A DNA stretch of 64,000 nucleotides from Nonlabens tegetincola (GCF_002954355.1 NZ_MQVV01000012.1:558001-622000), one strand, 5' to 3'; shown: positions 42,871 through 50,760, counted from the stretch's first letter. Notes: generated by a model not told the origin, from the sequence alone. Translations and numbers: made by a program.

Positions 42871-43443
42871 TTAATACTTTTTTGGGACCCATTTTATTTC
42901 TTCGGCTTGCAAATCAAATGACAATTTACGTGCCAAGACAAATAAGTAGTCAGACAGTCTGTTTAAATACCTTAAAACCTGTTCGTCAATAGGAGTATTT
43001 TCGTTTAATTCACTAGCTAAACGCTCTGCTCTTCGACATACTGTTCTAGTAATGTGACAAAATGACACCGATTGATGTCCGCCAGGAAGAATAAAGTGAG
43101 TCATAGGCGGAAGATCCTCATTCATTCTATCCATTTCTTGTTCTAACATCAATATATCCTCATCGGCTATTTTGGAAATATTAAGGCGATCCTTACCATT
43201 TTTCAATTTTTCTTTTTCTGGTGGCGTTGCTAGTATAGCACCTACTGTAAATAAATGATCTTGAATATCGATAAGAATTTTTTTAGTAGACGCTGTAACT
43301 GGTTGGTCTCTCAATAAACCTATCCATGAGTTGAGCTCGTCAACCGTACCATAACTATCAATTCTTAAATTATGTTTAGGTACTCTTGTGCCTCCAAATA
43401 AAGCAGTGGTTCCTTTATCACCTGTTTTAGTATAGATTTTCAT
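42871..43443 (-). CDS. Cob(I)alamin adenosyltransferase, PduO type
   Basis: A 190-residue ATP:corrinoid adenosyltransferase making adenosylcobalamin. The ATP-binding N-terminus is YTKTGDKGTTALFGGTRVPKHNLRI with DSYGTVDELNSWIG, and the helix RTVCRRAERL contains the conserved Arg-Arg-Glu active-site residues. Cytoplasmic trimer in known relatives. Its product is the cofactor of methylmalonyl-CoA mutase, for which the chaperone MeaB is encoded 5 kb away, so both serve the same pathway, although the mutase lies outside the window. Confidence 0.94.
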   Translation of the reverse strand: MKIYTKTGDKGTTALFGGTRVPKHNLRIDSYGTVDELNSWIGLLRDQPVTASTKKILIDIQDHLFTVGAILATPPEKEKLKNGKDRLNISKIADEDILMLEQEMDRMNEDLPPMTHFILPGGHQSVSFCHITRTVCRRAERLASELNENTPIDEQVLRYLNRLSDYLFVLARKLSFDLQAEEIKWVPKKY

Positions 43444-43535
43444 AAAAATAAGATTCCTACAAATGTACTAGTATGACGCAAGAGATTACTAAAAAGTATC
43501 ATAATCTATACACACCTTATTGTAGTATAAAATTA

Positions 43536-43566
43536 AAATCCCACGAATAGCATTCGTGGGATTTAA
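43536..43566 (-). terminator. Terminator of the yceI gene
   Basis: Thirteen-base-pair perfect stem (43536-43548 with 43552-43564) and three-base loop, followed on the minus strand by TTTTAATTTTA, 33 bases after the yceI stop. Confidence 0.85.
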
Positions 43567-43596
43567 TTGATTGTAATAATTCAATGTGAAAATTTG

Positions 43597-44160
43597 CTAA
43601 TAAATCAAGGATACTTCAACCTCAAAATTATCGTAGATAAAATTGTCGCCTAATCCCTTAAAAAAACTTTTAGACCCATATTTTACGTTGTACTTGCTTC
43701 TGTCTATAACAAGGGTAGTGGTAGCTTCATTATTGTTATAAGTAAGATCAAAAGTTATTGGATGAGTAATACCTTTAATTGACAAATCTGCAGTGATAGT
43801 CGCATATCCTTCCTCGTTATCAATACTCGTAAAATCTAGAGTGGCTTGTGGATAATTTGCCGTTGAGAAAAAATCATCACTTTTTAAGTGACCTTCTAAT
43901 TTACCTTTCATTTCTCCTTCTAGATCTGTAACTACCAGACTAGACATGTCAATTACAAAACTTCCACCTTTAATCTTATCATTTTCAAACTCTAAAGTTC
44001 CTGATGTTAGATTAATAGTTCCTGTGTGCTGTCCACCAAATTTCTTACCGGTCCATACAGCGGTGCTTTTTTCAGTATTTATTTTTTTCATGTTAACATT
44101 GTTTGTGAATGTTGCGGCTACTATTGCTAGAACAACAGTCGATTTAAAAATTAGATTCAT
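43597..44160 (-). CDS. YceI family periplasmic lipid-binding-like protein (first copy)
   Basis: A 187-residue exported protein with an N-terminal signal region (VVLAIVAATFTNNVNM) and the YceI beta-barrel: STAVWTGKKFGGQHTGTINLTSGTLEF, GGSFVIDMSSLVVTDLEGEMKGKLEGHLKSDDFFSTANYPQATLDF, and YATITADLSIKGITHPITFDLTY. YceI proteins bind isoprenoid-type lipids in a lipocalin-like pocket. The gene lies 49 bases downstream of a marR gene on the same strand, and the operator-like element TTAATTGTANNTACA sits 17 bases before its start. A second yceI gene is at 49850. Confidence 0.92.
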   Translation of the reverse strand: MNLIFKSTVVLAIVAATFTNNVNMKKINTEKSTAVWTGKKFGGQHTGTINLTSGTLEFENDKIKGGSFVIDMSSLVVTDLEGEMKGKLEGHLKSDDFFSTANYPQATLDFTSIDNEEGYATITADLSIKGITHPITFDLTYNNNEATTTLVIDRSKYNVKYGSKSFFKGLGDNFIYDNFEVEVSLIY

Positions 44161-44176
44161 TTTAATTGTTTTTACA

Positions 44177-44191
44177 TTAATTGTATATACA
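44177..44191. promoter_or_regulatory. Putative MarR operator upstream of first yceI
   Basis: TTAATTGTATATACA, matching the consensus TTAATTGTA-NN-TACA seen also in front of marR (44656) and the second yceI (50534). The core TGTA-NN-TACA is palindromic, as expected for a dimeric MarR protein. Confidence 0.55.
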
Positions 44192-44209
44192 TATATTTAT
44201 TAAAATTTT

Positions 44210-44641
44210 TTAAAGCTTCATAAGAAGGGCAATTAATCGTTTTTTCTCCTCGTCGTTAAGGTTTTGAGTGATTTCACTTTCTTTTTCGTCCACTTGATGG
44301 TCGAGGATAGTTAGTAGATTTAATCCTTCTTGAGTTATGGTAATTTCAATTTGTCTGCGATCTGACGGACATTGTACTCGTTTTACCAATTTTTTTGTAA
44401 CTAATTTATCGATTACTCTAGTGGTGTTAGAATTGGCGTGAATCATGTCCTTGCTTACATCCTGTAAACTGGCTGGTTTACCATTTCTACCTCTTAAAAT
44501 ACGCAATGCATTAAATTGTTGAAGGGTTATTCCTTGCTCTTTTATAGCGCTACTTACTTCATCAGTAAAGTCGGTACCCTTCTTGATGATTGTAGTGGTT
44601 AGCTTTCGCGAAAGCGGAATATGCATTTTGTTTTCTTTCAT
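44210..44641 (-). CDS. MarR family transcriptional regulator
   Basis: A 143-residue winged-helix repressor: dimerisation helices at both ends, and a central wHTH with LQQFNALRILRGRNGKPASLQDVSKDMIHANSNTTRVIDKLVTKKLVKRV followed by the wing CPSDRRQIEITITQEG. It likely senses a small ligand and controls itself and the yceI gene 49 bases downstream, judged from a shared upstream element at 44656-44670 and 44177-44191, and probably also the second yceI 6 kb away. The N-terminal residues L-S-R-K are encoded by a palindrome copy. Confidence 0.93.
   Translation of the reverse strand: MKENKMHIPLSRKLTTTIIKKGTDFTDEVSSAIKEQGITLQQFNALRILRGRNGKPASLQDVSKDMIHANSNTTRVIDKLVTKKLVKRVQCPSDRRQIEITITQEGLNLLTILDHQVDEKESEITQNLNDEEKKRLIALLMKL
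44601..44616. repeat. 16-bp palindromic repeat, copy 10 (inside marR)
   Basis: Exact 14-bp core GCTTTCGCGAAAGC at 44602-44615. Read on the minus strand in the alternative frame as P-L-S-R-K-L near the MarR N-terminus, not as A-F-A-K-A. Confidence 0.93.
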
Positions 44642-44655
44642 TAATTACAATTGAA

Positions 44656-44676
44656 TTAATTGTAGGTACAAATATA
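44656..44676 (-). promoter_or_regulatory. marR promoter with overlapping operator
   Basis: The operator-like 15-mer TTAATTGTAGGTACA (44656-44670, plus strand) overlaps by two bases the minus-strand -7 box TATATTTG (44669-44676), a perfect TANNTTTG. Repressor binding here would block transcription of marR itself. A further inverted repeat, TACAATT-N5-AATTGTA, spans 44646-44664. Confidence 0.6.
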
Positions 44677-44762
44677 TTATTTTACTCTTACGATTAGATT
44701 TATTTCATGTTAAAAATAAATTAAGCTTTTTAAGGTCAAAGAAATGCAAAGAGAATAAATAG

Positions 44763-44770
44763 TAAGTTTG
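44763..44770 (+). promoter_or_regulatory. -7 promoter element of the outer-membrane barrel gene
   Basis: TAAGTTTG, perfect TANNTTTG, 24 bases before the ATG at 44795. An upstream in-frame TTG overlaps this box and is therefore rejected as the start. Confidence 0.65.
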
Positions 44771-44794
44771 AACGTTAACAAAAGAAAAATTGCT

Positions 44795-45370
44795 ATGAGA
44801 AAATTGATTTGTTTTATTGCCTTGATGTCTGTTTATTTTGCTCAAGCTCAAACTGATGGAGGAGTAGGACTAAAGGCAGGAGTTAATTATGGGTCTACAG
44901 GAGATTTATCTCAAGACGGTCAAACTATTATTGATAATCCTGATGAGAAAATAGGATTTCACGTTGGTGTTTTTGGGAAAATTGATTTAGGAGCTATTTA
45001 TATAAGACCAGAATTAATGTATACTCAATTGAATAGTGAGTATAATGGGCTAGGATTTGAAGTTAATAAATTGGATGCTCCTGTTTTAGTAGGTGTCAAT
45101 ATTATAGGACCTCTCCATATTTTTGCAGGGCCTAGTTTTCAATATATTCTAGATACTGACCTTGAGGATGTTGATATTGATGACGTAGAAGAGGATTTTA
45201 CCATAGGAGCACAATTCGGAGTAGGCGTTAATTTAGGTAATCTGGGTATTGATGTGCGTTATGAACGTGGTTTTACAGAAAACGAAGCCGAGTTCACCAA
45301 TGTAGGATCTCTAGGTACACTTGATACTAGACCTAGTCAAATCATATTAGGACTTAGTCTTACTCTATAA
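44795..45370 (+). CDS. Outer-membrane beta-barrel protein, PorT-like
   Basis: A 191-residue exported protein: signal peptide MRKLICFIALMSVYFAQA cleaved before QTDGGVG, then eight or so amphipathic strands with alternating residues (VGLKAGVNYGSTGDL, GFHVGVFGKIDLGAIYIRPELMYTQL, FTIGAQFGVGVNLGNLGIDVRYERGF) and a terminal strand QIILGLSLTL. This is the outer-membrane protein beta-barrel family often labelled PorT. Function unknown. Its 3' end overlaps the convergent CIA30 gene by 11 bases, and its terminator lies inside that gene. Confidence 0.85.
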   Translation: MRKLICFIALMSVYFAQAQTDGGVGLKAGVNYGSTGDLSQDGQTIIDNPDEKIGFHVGVFGKIDLGAIYIRPELMYTQLNSEYNGLGFEVNKLDAPVLVGVNIIGPLHIFAGPSFQYILDTDLEDVDIDDVEEDFTIGAQFGVGVNLGNLGIDVRYERGFTENEAEFTNVGSLGTLDTRPSQIILGLSLTL

Positions 45371-45881
45371 TTTCTAAGTTATGAAACAAGATTTCAAAAT
45401 CTTGTTCCTTTTTATTACCAATAAGCAGCCCAATTTCAATGGGCTGTTTTCCATTATAAACTTCTTTATTTAATTTTCTACCGCGGTATTGAGGTTTTAA
45501 ATCTTTTACGGTAAAATTAATGGTTTGCTTTTCACCAGTTGTTTGAAATTTATAGACGTAAGATATCCAGGAATCTTGCGCAGCTCTCAACCTAAATTCA
45601 TAATCGCTACCATCTCCTGTAATCGTAAGCTTGAAGGATTTAACCTTGTTAATATTTAAAGGTTTTACATTATATCGCAACGAGGCAAAACCACCGTTGT
45701 TTCTTGTCGATACATGACCGTAATATCGTAGTTGTTTACCTGTGATCTCAAAATTAGATTGTGACAATCCACCCATCACCCCATCATTAATTACATACCA
45801 ATTTTCAGCATCATTTTTATCTGGTGTTATAGTATGATTAGTGGTTAGCATAAGACATAAAATAAAGAACAGAAAACGCAT
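45360..45881 (-). CDS. CIA30 family protein
   Basis: A 173-residue protein with a short signal peptide (MRFLFFILCLMLTTN) and a CIA30/NDUFAF1-like jelly-roll domain: YVINDGVMGGLSQSNFEITG, GHVSTRNNGGFASLRYNVKP, GDGSDYEFRLRAAQDSW and the final strand DFEILFHNLEI. The mitochondrial homologue assembles complex I; bacterial members have no proven role and are probably carbohydrate-binding-like. Export here argues against a complex I function. Its gene ends within the convergent barrel gene. Confidence 0.88.
   Translation of the reverse strand: MRFLFFILCLMLTTNHTITPDKNDAENWYVINDGVMGGLSQSNFEITGKQLRYYGHVSTRNNGGFASLRYNVKPLNINKVKSFKLTITGDGSDYEFRLRAAQDSWISYVYKFQTTGEKQTINFTVKDLKPQYRGRKLNKEVYNGKQPIEIGLLIGNKKEQDFEILFHNLEIIE
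45385..45411 (+). terminator. Terminator of the barrel gene inside the CIA30 gene
   Basis: Ten-base-pair perfect stem (45385-45394 with 45397-45406, two-base loop) followed by CCTTTTT on the plus strand. A second short hairpin (45426-45432 with 45440-45446 plus TTTT) follows. Both lie in the last codons of the minus-strand CIA30 gene. Confidence 0.65.
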
Positions 45882-45905
45882 TTTTTATATAAGTCGCGTA
45901 AATTA

Positions 45906-47489
45906 TCACTTACTTAATTTTTTTACTGATGTAAGATCAAGAATATTGGTCGGATCTGCTTTTAGGTTTATTATATTTTTTGGGTAAAATCTGGTACTTT
46001 CATCATAGTATAGAGGTATTACAGGAGCTTCTTCATTAATAATACTGTCCATTTTTTTATACAGTATCACTCGTTCGTCTACACTAGCTGTGACAATACT
46101 TTTTTTGTATAAAGCATCGTAGTGATCATCATGAAAAAAACTATAATTAGAACCTGATGGTGTATGATTTTTAGAATAAAATAAGCTTAGGTAATTTTGA
46201 GCGTCTGGATAGTCGGCAATCCAGCTACTACGAAACATTTCTAATTGTCCTTTACTACGCAATTGTCTTAAAGTTCCTGGCGGCATTACCTCAATTTGTA
46301 TAGTAATACCAATTTTTTCTAATTCTTTTTGGATAAACTCACAAAGGTCTAAATAATTTGCGCTGGTAGCTAGATTGATAATTACCGAATTGGCACCTGA
46401 TTCTTGTTTATAAGCATTTACCAATTCACGAGCTTTTTTCCTATTATAAATGAGCTCTGGTGCTTGTTGAGAACCTGGTAAACCAGCAGGAATAAAACCA
46501 CGTGTTGCTGGTATTCCTATGTTGTTTCTTAAATAGGTAATCATTTTGCCACGATCAAACCCTATATTTATGGCAGTTCTTATTTTTTTTGACTGCAATG
46601 CAGGATTTTTAGACTTTAAATTAATTCCTAGATATTCTGTATTTAAGAATGGTGCTTTGGCAAGGGTTATTTCTTGTTGATGTTTCTCTTTGAGATCACC
46701 AGTGCTGGTTAACAATTCATCTTTATAACTAGCATCAATAGCGTTAATAAAGTCAAGATTTCCTTGAGCAAACTCAAGATACTCACTTTGTTTATCTGGC
46801 TTAAAAGTAATCGCTACTGATTCAAGATAAGGAAGCCTATTTCCCTGTGAATCAGTTTCCCAATAAGATTGATTTTTACGCAATACCATTTTTACGTTTT
46901 CTTCCCATCTTTTTAAATAGAAAGGACCAGTACCTACTGGCTGACTTCTAGGATTTAACTCGAGAACTTCGATTGCATTTTCAGATAATATAGATGCATA
47001 CTGCATGCTCATCAAGCCTAAAAAAGCAGGAAACGCTTGCTTCAGTTTAATGTTTAACACACTATCATTGGTCACCTCGATAGTCTCAATATTACTTACT
47101 ATAGTAGAACCTGGACTGGCTAGTGCTTCATTTTTTAATCTATTTAAACTATAGGCGACATCACTGGCTTTAACACGTTCCTTTTTATCTTGATTAGGAT
47201 AATAGAAATAGCTGTTGTTCCTTAAAATAAAAGTGTATTTTGTGGCTGTGCTGTCAATCTTCCAACTTTCTGCAAGATCAGGAATCACATTTAAATCCTT
47301 ATCCAATTTGACGAGTGTGTTATACAATTGATTACAAACCCACATATTGCGTTGGTCTTTGGCAAATGCAGGATCTAAACTTGTGACACCAGCATGCTCG
47401 TTATACTTAAAAACAGGACCGTAATTATTATGATCAGATTTATTACAGCTATAAATCAATACAAGTAACAGGAGTATAAATAGTCTCAT
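45906..47489 (-). CDS. ABC transporter substrate-binding lipoprotein (peptide/nickel family 5)
   Basis: A 527-residue solute-binding protein of family 5 (OppA/DppA-like). The lipoprotein signal is MRLFILLLLVLIYSC. Landmarks are HAGVTSLDPAFAKDQRN, LYNTLVKLDKDLNVIPDLAESWKI, VKASDVAYSLNRLKN, QPVGTGPFYLKRW and IRTAINIGFDRGKMI. It binds oligopeptides or similar ligands in the periplasm. No permease or ATPase of this transporter lies nearby. I prefer ATG 47489 because it starts the signal peptide; two upstream in-frame Met codons would add a non-signal extension. Confidence 0.9.
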   Translation of the reverse strand: MRLFILLLLVLIYSCNKSDHNNYGPVFKYNEHAGVTSLDPAFAKDQRNMWVCNQLYNTLVKLDKDLNVIPDLAESWKIDSTATKYTFILRNNSYFYYPNQDKKERVKASDVAYSLNRLKNEALASPGSTIVSNIETIEVTNDSVLNIKLKQAFPAFLGLMSMQYASILSENAIEVLELNPRSQPVGTGPFYLKRWEENVKMVLRKNQSYWETDSQGNRLPYLESVAITFKPDKQSEYLEFAQGNLDFINAIDASYKDELLTSTGDLKEKHQQEITLAKAPFLNTEYLGINLKSKNPALQSKKIRTAINIGFDRGKMITYLRNNIGIPATRGFIPAGLPGSQQAPELIYNRKKARELVNAYKQESGANSVIINLATSANYLDLCEFIQKELEKIGITIQIEVMPPGTLRQLRSKGQLEMFRSSWIADYPDAQNYLSLFYSKNHTPSGSNYSFFHDDHYDALYKKSIVTASVDERVILYKKMDSIINEEAPVIPLYYDESTRFYPKNIINLKADPTNILDLTSVKKLSK

Positions 47490-47587
47490 TGTCGTAAATA
47501 TACAATGCATTCTCAATGTGTTAATGGTAGTTATAGGGATAGATGACAATTGAGCACTTATATTTTACAATTGAGTAAGTTGAATTA

Positions 47588-47603
47588 CGCTTTCGCGGAA
47601 GCA
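47588..47603. repeat. 16-bp palindromic repeat, copy 11 (intergenic, degenerate)
   Basis: CGCTTTCGCGGAAGCA: the 14-bp core has one mismatch and the outer base differs. It ends 6 bases upstream of the -7-like box at 47610, the same placement as at the peroxiredoxin promoter. Confidence 0.85.
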
Positions 47604-47609
47604 TGATCA

Positions 47610-47617
47610 CATATTTG
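47610..47617 (+). promoter_or_regulatory. -7-like element of the DUF2141 gene
   Basis: CATATTTG, 7 of 8 matches to TANNTTTG, 28 bases before the ATG at 47646. Confidence 0.45.
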
Positions 47618-47645
47618 CATTGTCAAACATATTAAACACACAATT

Positions 47646-48059
47646 ATGAAAACGATTATCACTTCAATTTTACTAGCATTAGTTTCTTTAACAATAAATG
47701 CACAAGAGGAAAAAACTTTTACATTGACGGTAACTGTGAACAACGCATCTACCGATGATGGAAAAATGGTTTATGCCTTAAACACGGCAGAAACATGGAA
47801 TAAGAAACCTTATCAATCTACAAGTATAGAGATTAAAGACGGTAAAGCGATTGCGACTTTTGAAAACATTCCGCAAGGTGAGTATGCCGTGACCGTACTG
47901 CACGATAAAAATAATAATCAAAGAATGGATTTTACCGATAATGGTATGCCTACTGAGGCATATGGATTGAGTAATAATCCCATGAGCTATGGTCCACCAC
48001 AATGGGGCGAGGCCAAATTTGAGATTAGTGAAAACAAAGAGATTGTTGTAAGGTTGTAA
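47646..48059 (+). CDS. DUF2141 family exported protein
   Basis: A 137-residue protein with a signal peptide (MKTIITSILLALVSLTINA, cleaved before QEEK) and the DUF2141 fold, recognised from GKMVYALN, YAVTVLHDKNNNQRMDFTDNGMPTEAYGLSNN and the final EIVVRL strand. The conserved HDxNxNxxxD loop looks like a calcium- or metal-binding site. The family is common in Bacteroidota and alphaproteobacteria and is presumed periplasmic or outer-membrane associated; no function is known. Terminator follows. Confidence 0.9.
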   Translation: MKTIITSILLALVSLTINAQEEKTFTLTVTVNNASTDDGKMVYALNTAETWNKKPYQSTSIEIKDGKAIATFENIPQGEYAVTVLHDKNNNQRMDFTDNGMPTEAYGLSNNPMSYGPPQWGEAKFEISENKEIVVRL

Positions 48060-48084
48060 TAACGTTAATCTCTTGATAATAAGT

Positions 48085-48115
48085 AATAGGATGTCTTTAA
48101 GTCATCCTATTTTTA
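48085..48115 (+). terminator. Terminator of the DUF2141 gene
   Basis: Nine-base-pair stem (48085-48093 with 48103-48111), nine-base loop and T run. The next start codon (48120) follows within ten bases, so the epimerase gene depends on read-through or on a start site inside this hairpin. Confidence 0.75.
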
Positions 48116-48119
48116 CTTT

Positions 48120-49031
48120 ATGAAGGTACTTATAACAGGAGCAACAGGACTTGTAGGTAAACAAATCGTTGATGATTTACATGAAAAGGGACATGTGGTC
48201 CATTACTTGACCACGAGACAAGAGGCAATTAAAGATGAGCCTAACTATAAAGGTTTTTTGTGGAATGTAAAAGAAGGTAGTATAGATGTAAAATGTCTAG
48301 AAGGCGTTACTAATATCATTCATCTAGCAGGTGAAACTGTTTTTCAAAGATGGACCGATGATGCTAAGAAACGTATTATGGATAGTAGGGTGTTTTCAAC
48401 CCAGTTATTAATCGATACGCTTAAAAACAACAAGCATCAAGTTGAACACGTAACTACTGCAAGCGCGATAGGGATCTATCCGGATCAACAAGATGGTCGA
48501 GCATTAAAGGAAAATGAAATTCCACCTACTGCTTCCAATTTTTTAGCAGATGTTTGTATTGCTTGGGAAAAAATAGGAGCTCTTTTTACCCAGCTTGGAT
48601 TGAAACACAGTATAGTGCGCATAGGTATCGTACTTTCAGACAATGGTGGTGCTCTTGACCAAATGAGCAAACCGGTAAAGTACTATGCTGGCGCAGGTTT
48701 TGGAAACGGGAAAATGTGGCAAAGCTGGATTGCTATTGACGATCTTTCAGGTATTTTTATACATATAGCTCAGGAACAGTTGGAAGGTATTTATAATGGA
48801 GTTGCGCCTAATCCAGTGCGCAACAGGAATATGATGGAAACTATAGGGAAGGTTATAGGAAAACCTGTTTTTCTACCAAATGTTCCAAAATTTGTAATGA
48901 AAATGATGCTAGGTGAAATGTCTGCTATTGTTTTGTCTAGCCAACATGTAAGTAGTGAAAAAATTGAAAAAACAGGATATACTTTTGAATATAGAGAATT
49001 AGAAAATGCTCTTCAAAACTATTTATCCTAA
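48120..49031 (+). CDS. TIGR01777 family NAD-dependent epimerase/oxidoreductase
   Basis: A 303-residue short-chain dehydrogenase-type protein (SDR39U1, related to YfcH and SulA-like proteins). The Rossmann motif is ITGATGLVGKQIV; other landmarks are IIHLAGETVFQRWTDDAKKRIMDSRV, TTASAIGIYPDQQ, the substrate loop WQSWIAIDDLSGIF, and a C-terminal DUF1731 region with LPNVPKFVMKMMLGEMSAIVLSSQHVSSEKI. Its substrate is unknown. Monocistronic; starts directly after the terminator of the DUF2141 gene. Confidence 0.93.
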   Translation: MKVLITGATGLVGKQIVDDLHEKGHVVHYLTTRQEAIKDEPNYKGFLWNVKEGSIDVKCLEGVTNIIHLAGETVFQRWTDDAKKRIMDSRVFSTQLLIDTLKNNKHQVEHVTTASAIGIYPDQQDGRALKENEIPPTASNFLADVCIAWEKIGALFTQLGLKHSIVRIGIVLSDNGGALDQMSKPVKYYAGAGFGNGKMWQSWIAIDDLSGIFIHIAQEQLEGIYNGVAPNPVRNRNMMETIGKVIGKPVFLPNVPKFVMKMMLGEMSAIVLSSQHVSSEKIEKTGYTFEYRELENALQNYLS

Positions 49032-49051
49032 AGAAAATAATCATTGACAGG

Positions 49052-49774
49052 CTAGTTATTGTTTCTTTTTCTGAGCACTACTATTAAAAGAATAACTAGT
49101 ACAACCGTTATTACAATACCAGTACCTAAATAAAATAGATTCATTAAACCATTAATAGTTTTTTTATTTAATGGTTTTTCGAATTTGAATAAATGATCCG
49201 TTTTGACTTGGTTATGATGACAAGCAGCATATTGATTGATGCCAGTGTATTTTGAATTGAATTGTATGCTATCAAAAAAATCTTGATTGGAATACACACT
49301 ATGTTTATTTTTAGGTTGAATTATACTTACTTGATATAAATAGTTTTTTATTACCAATAATCTAGTATCATAATGCAAGGGTTCCAATTTATGATTCCGA
49401 TAATATTCAAATACTGCTTGGTAAACCCCATTTTGACTGAATCTAGAATTATAAGCGACTTGTATAGATTGTGAATTATTATCGATGAAATCTTCAATAG
49501 TAGATTTATAAAACGATTTCAATTCTTCCCGGTCACAAAAATGAATCCTATCGCTTAAACTCTTTTTCCTAATTATATAATAAGTGTGATACTGTTTAAA
49601 AACGACTACTTCATTCGTTTGATGTCTATTGGAATATTTGTGACTAAGATCTATTCCTTCAGCCAAATTAATGGTAACTAAAGAATCGATTTTAAAAGGT
49701 TGATTTTGGGCAACACACTTATTGCTTAAACAGCATAGCAGTAAAAAAATAAAAAGAGGTTGGGTAAGTTTCAT
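49052..49774 (-). CDS. Hypothetical exported protein with C-terminal membrane anchor
   Basis: A 240-residue protein with a signal peptide (PLFIFLLLCCLSNKCVAQ) and a C-terminal membrane helix followed by a positive tail (TGIVITVVLVILLIVVLRKRNNN). The region between is polar, rich in Tyr, Asn, His and Lys, and would face the periplasm. I do not recognise a family or a catalytic motif. It converges on the epimerase gene and lies between two terminated genes, so its own promoter should be just upstream of 49774. Confidence 0.7.
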   Translation of the reverse strand: MKLTQPLFIFLLLCCLSNKCVAQNQPFKIDSLVTINLAEGIDLSHKYSNRHQTNEVVVFKQYHTYYIIRKKSLSDRIHFCDREELKSFYKSTIEDFIDNNSQSIQVAYNSRFSQNGVYQAVFEYYRNHKLEPLHYDTRLLVIKNYLYQVSIIQPKNKHSVYSNQDFFDSIQFNSKYTGINQYAACHHNQVKTDHLFKFEKPLNKKTINGLMNLFYLGTGIVITVVLVILLIVVLRKRNNN

Positions 49775-49785
49775 ACTGTAAGCAA

Positions 49786-49825
49786 AAATAAAAAAGACCT
49801 ATGAGGTTTGAACTCATAGGTCTTT
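49786..49825 (-). terminator. Terminator of the second yceI gene
   Basis: Thirteen-base-pair perfect stem (49793-49805 with 49813-49825), seven-base loop, T run on the minus strand, 24 bases after the stop. Confidence 0.9.
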
Positions 49826-49849
49826 GATCAATTATCAAAAAACTTTTGC

Positions 49850-50503
49850 TTATTTAGTTCCTACTAAATTTACAGTTAATTTAATGTCATCACTAATTGC
49901 TTTATTAGCAGCTATGTCAAAAAATGTCCCAGATCCGTATTTAATTCCCCAATCTGTTCTGTTAATAGTAAACTCTTCAGAGTCTAACATCATTTTATCA
50001 CCTTCATATTTTACAGTAACAGGGAATGATACATTTTTAGTAACATCTTTTAGAGTAAGGTTTCCAGATAAAGTAGAACCTTCAATTCCAGTTACAACAA
50101 ATTTTGCCGTAGGATATTCTGGTGTATTAAAAAAGTCAGTCTGTTGGTCTTCTACAGTTCCTTCTAGGTGAGCTTTTAGACTTGCAGCTTTGTCACCTTC
50201 AAGATCTGTTACCTCGATAGAGGTCATGTCGATTACAAACTCACCGCTTTCTAAAGTTTCACCGTTTACTTTAACCATTCCACTTTTAAGTGAGATGTTT
50301 CCTGTGTGATCTTCGGTTGGTTTTGAACCTACCCATGCAATGTTTGATGCTTCTGTATCAATCGTGTATGTTACAGCTTCTACAGTTGCTTCAGCAACTT
50401 CTTTTTCTTCAGTAGCATCTACCTCGTTTTTGTTTTCTTTGCAAGCTACTGCACCTACTAATAAAAGTGCTAGACTAGCGAATTTTATAAATGACGTTTT
50501 CAT
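49850..50503 (-). CDS. YceI family lipoprotein (second copy)
   Basis: A 217-residue YceI-domain lipoprotein: signal LALLLVGAVACKEN, an acidic linker (VDATEEKEVAEATVEAV), then the barrel with SNIAWVGSKPTEDHTGNISLKSG, FVIDMTSIEVTDLEGDKAASLKAHLEGTVEDQQTDFFNTPEYPTAKFVV and LTLKDVTKNVSFPVTV. Clearly a paralogue of the protein at 43597 but lipid-anchored. A 15-base element identical to that upstream of marR lies 30 bases before its start, so it is probably in the same regulon. Confidence 0.92.
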   Translation of the reverse strand: MKTSFIKFASLALLLVGAVACKENKNEVDATEEKEVAEATVEAVTYTIDTEASNIAWVGSKPTEDHTGNISLKSGMVKVNGETLESGEFVIDMTSIEVTDLEGDKAASLKAHLEGTVEDQQTDFFNTPEYPTAKFVVTGIEGSTLSGNLTLKDVTKNVSFPVTVKYEGDKMMLDSEEFTINRTDWGIKYGSGTFFDIAANKAISDDIKLTVNLVGTK

Positions 50504-50533
50504 AATTTGAATTTAAGTTGTTGTAAAATTACA

Positions 50534-50548
50534 TGTACCTACAATTAA
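50534..50548. promoter_or_regulatory. Putative MarR operator upstream of second yceI
   Basis: On the minus strand TTAATTGTAGGTACA, identical over all 15 bases to 44656-44670 upstream of marR. It lies directly upstream of a -7-like TAATTTTA (minus strand, 50524-50531), a position suitable for repression. Confidence 0.6.
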
Positions 50549-50661
50549 ACAGGTTAAAGGTTTATTAAAAAATCCTGTGACATTTTGACATCGTTCCACT
50601 AGATGGCAGTAATTTTGCTCCTTCACGCGCGATGATGTTTGTGCATTGTTGTTGATAATTA

Positions 50662-50677
50662 CGCTTTCGCGAAAGCG
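50662..50677. repeat. 16-bp palindromic repeat, copy 12 (intergenic)
   Basis: Perfect CGCTTTCGCGAAAGCG with TTA/GTA extension, 83 bases upstream of the grpE start, in the divergent region with the second yceI. Confidence 0.95.
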
Positions 50678-50760
50678 TACAAATTCAAACTATCAATTCT
50701 CATACATCGACATATTAGAAAAAATTGAAGTTTTACAAGAAAATAAAAGACCAGTTTAAC

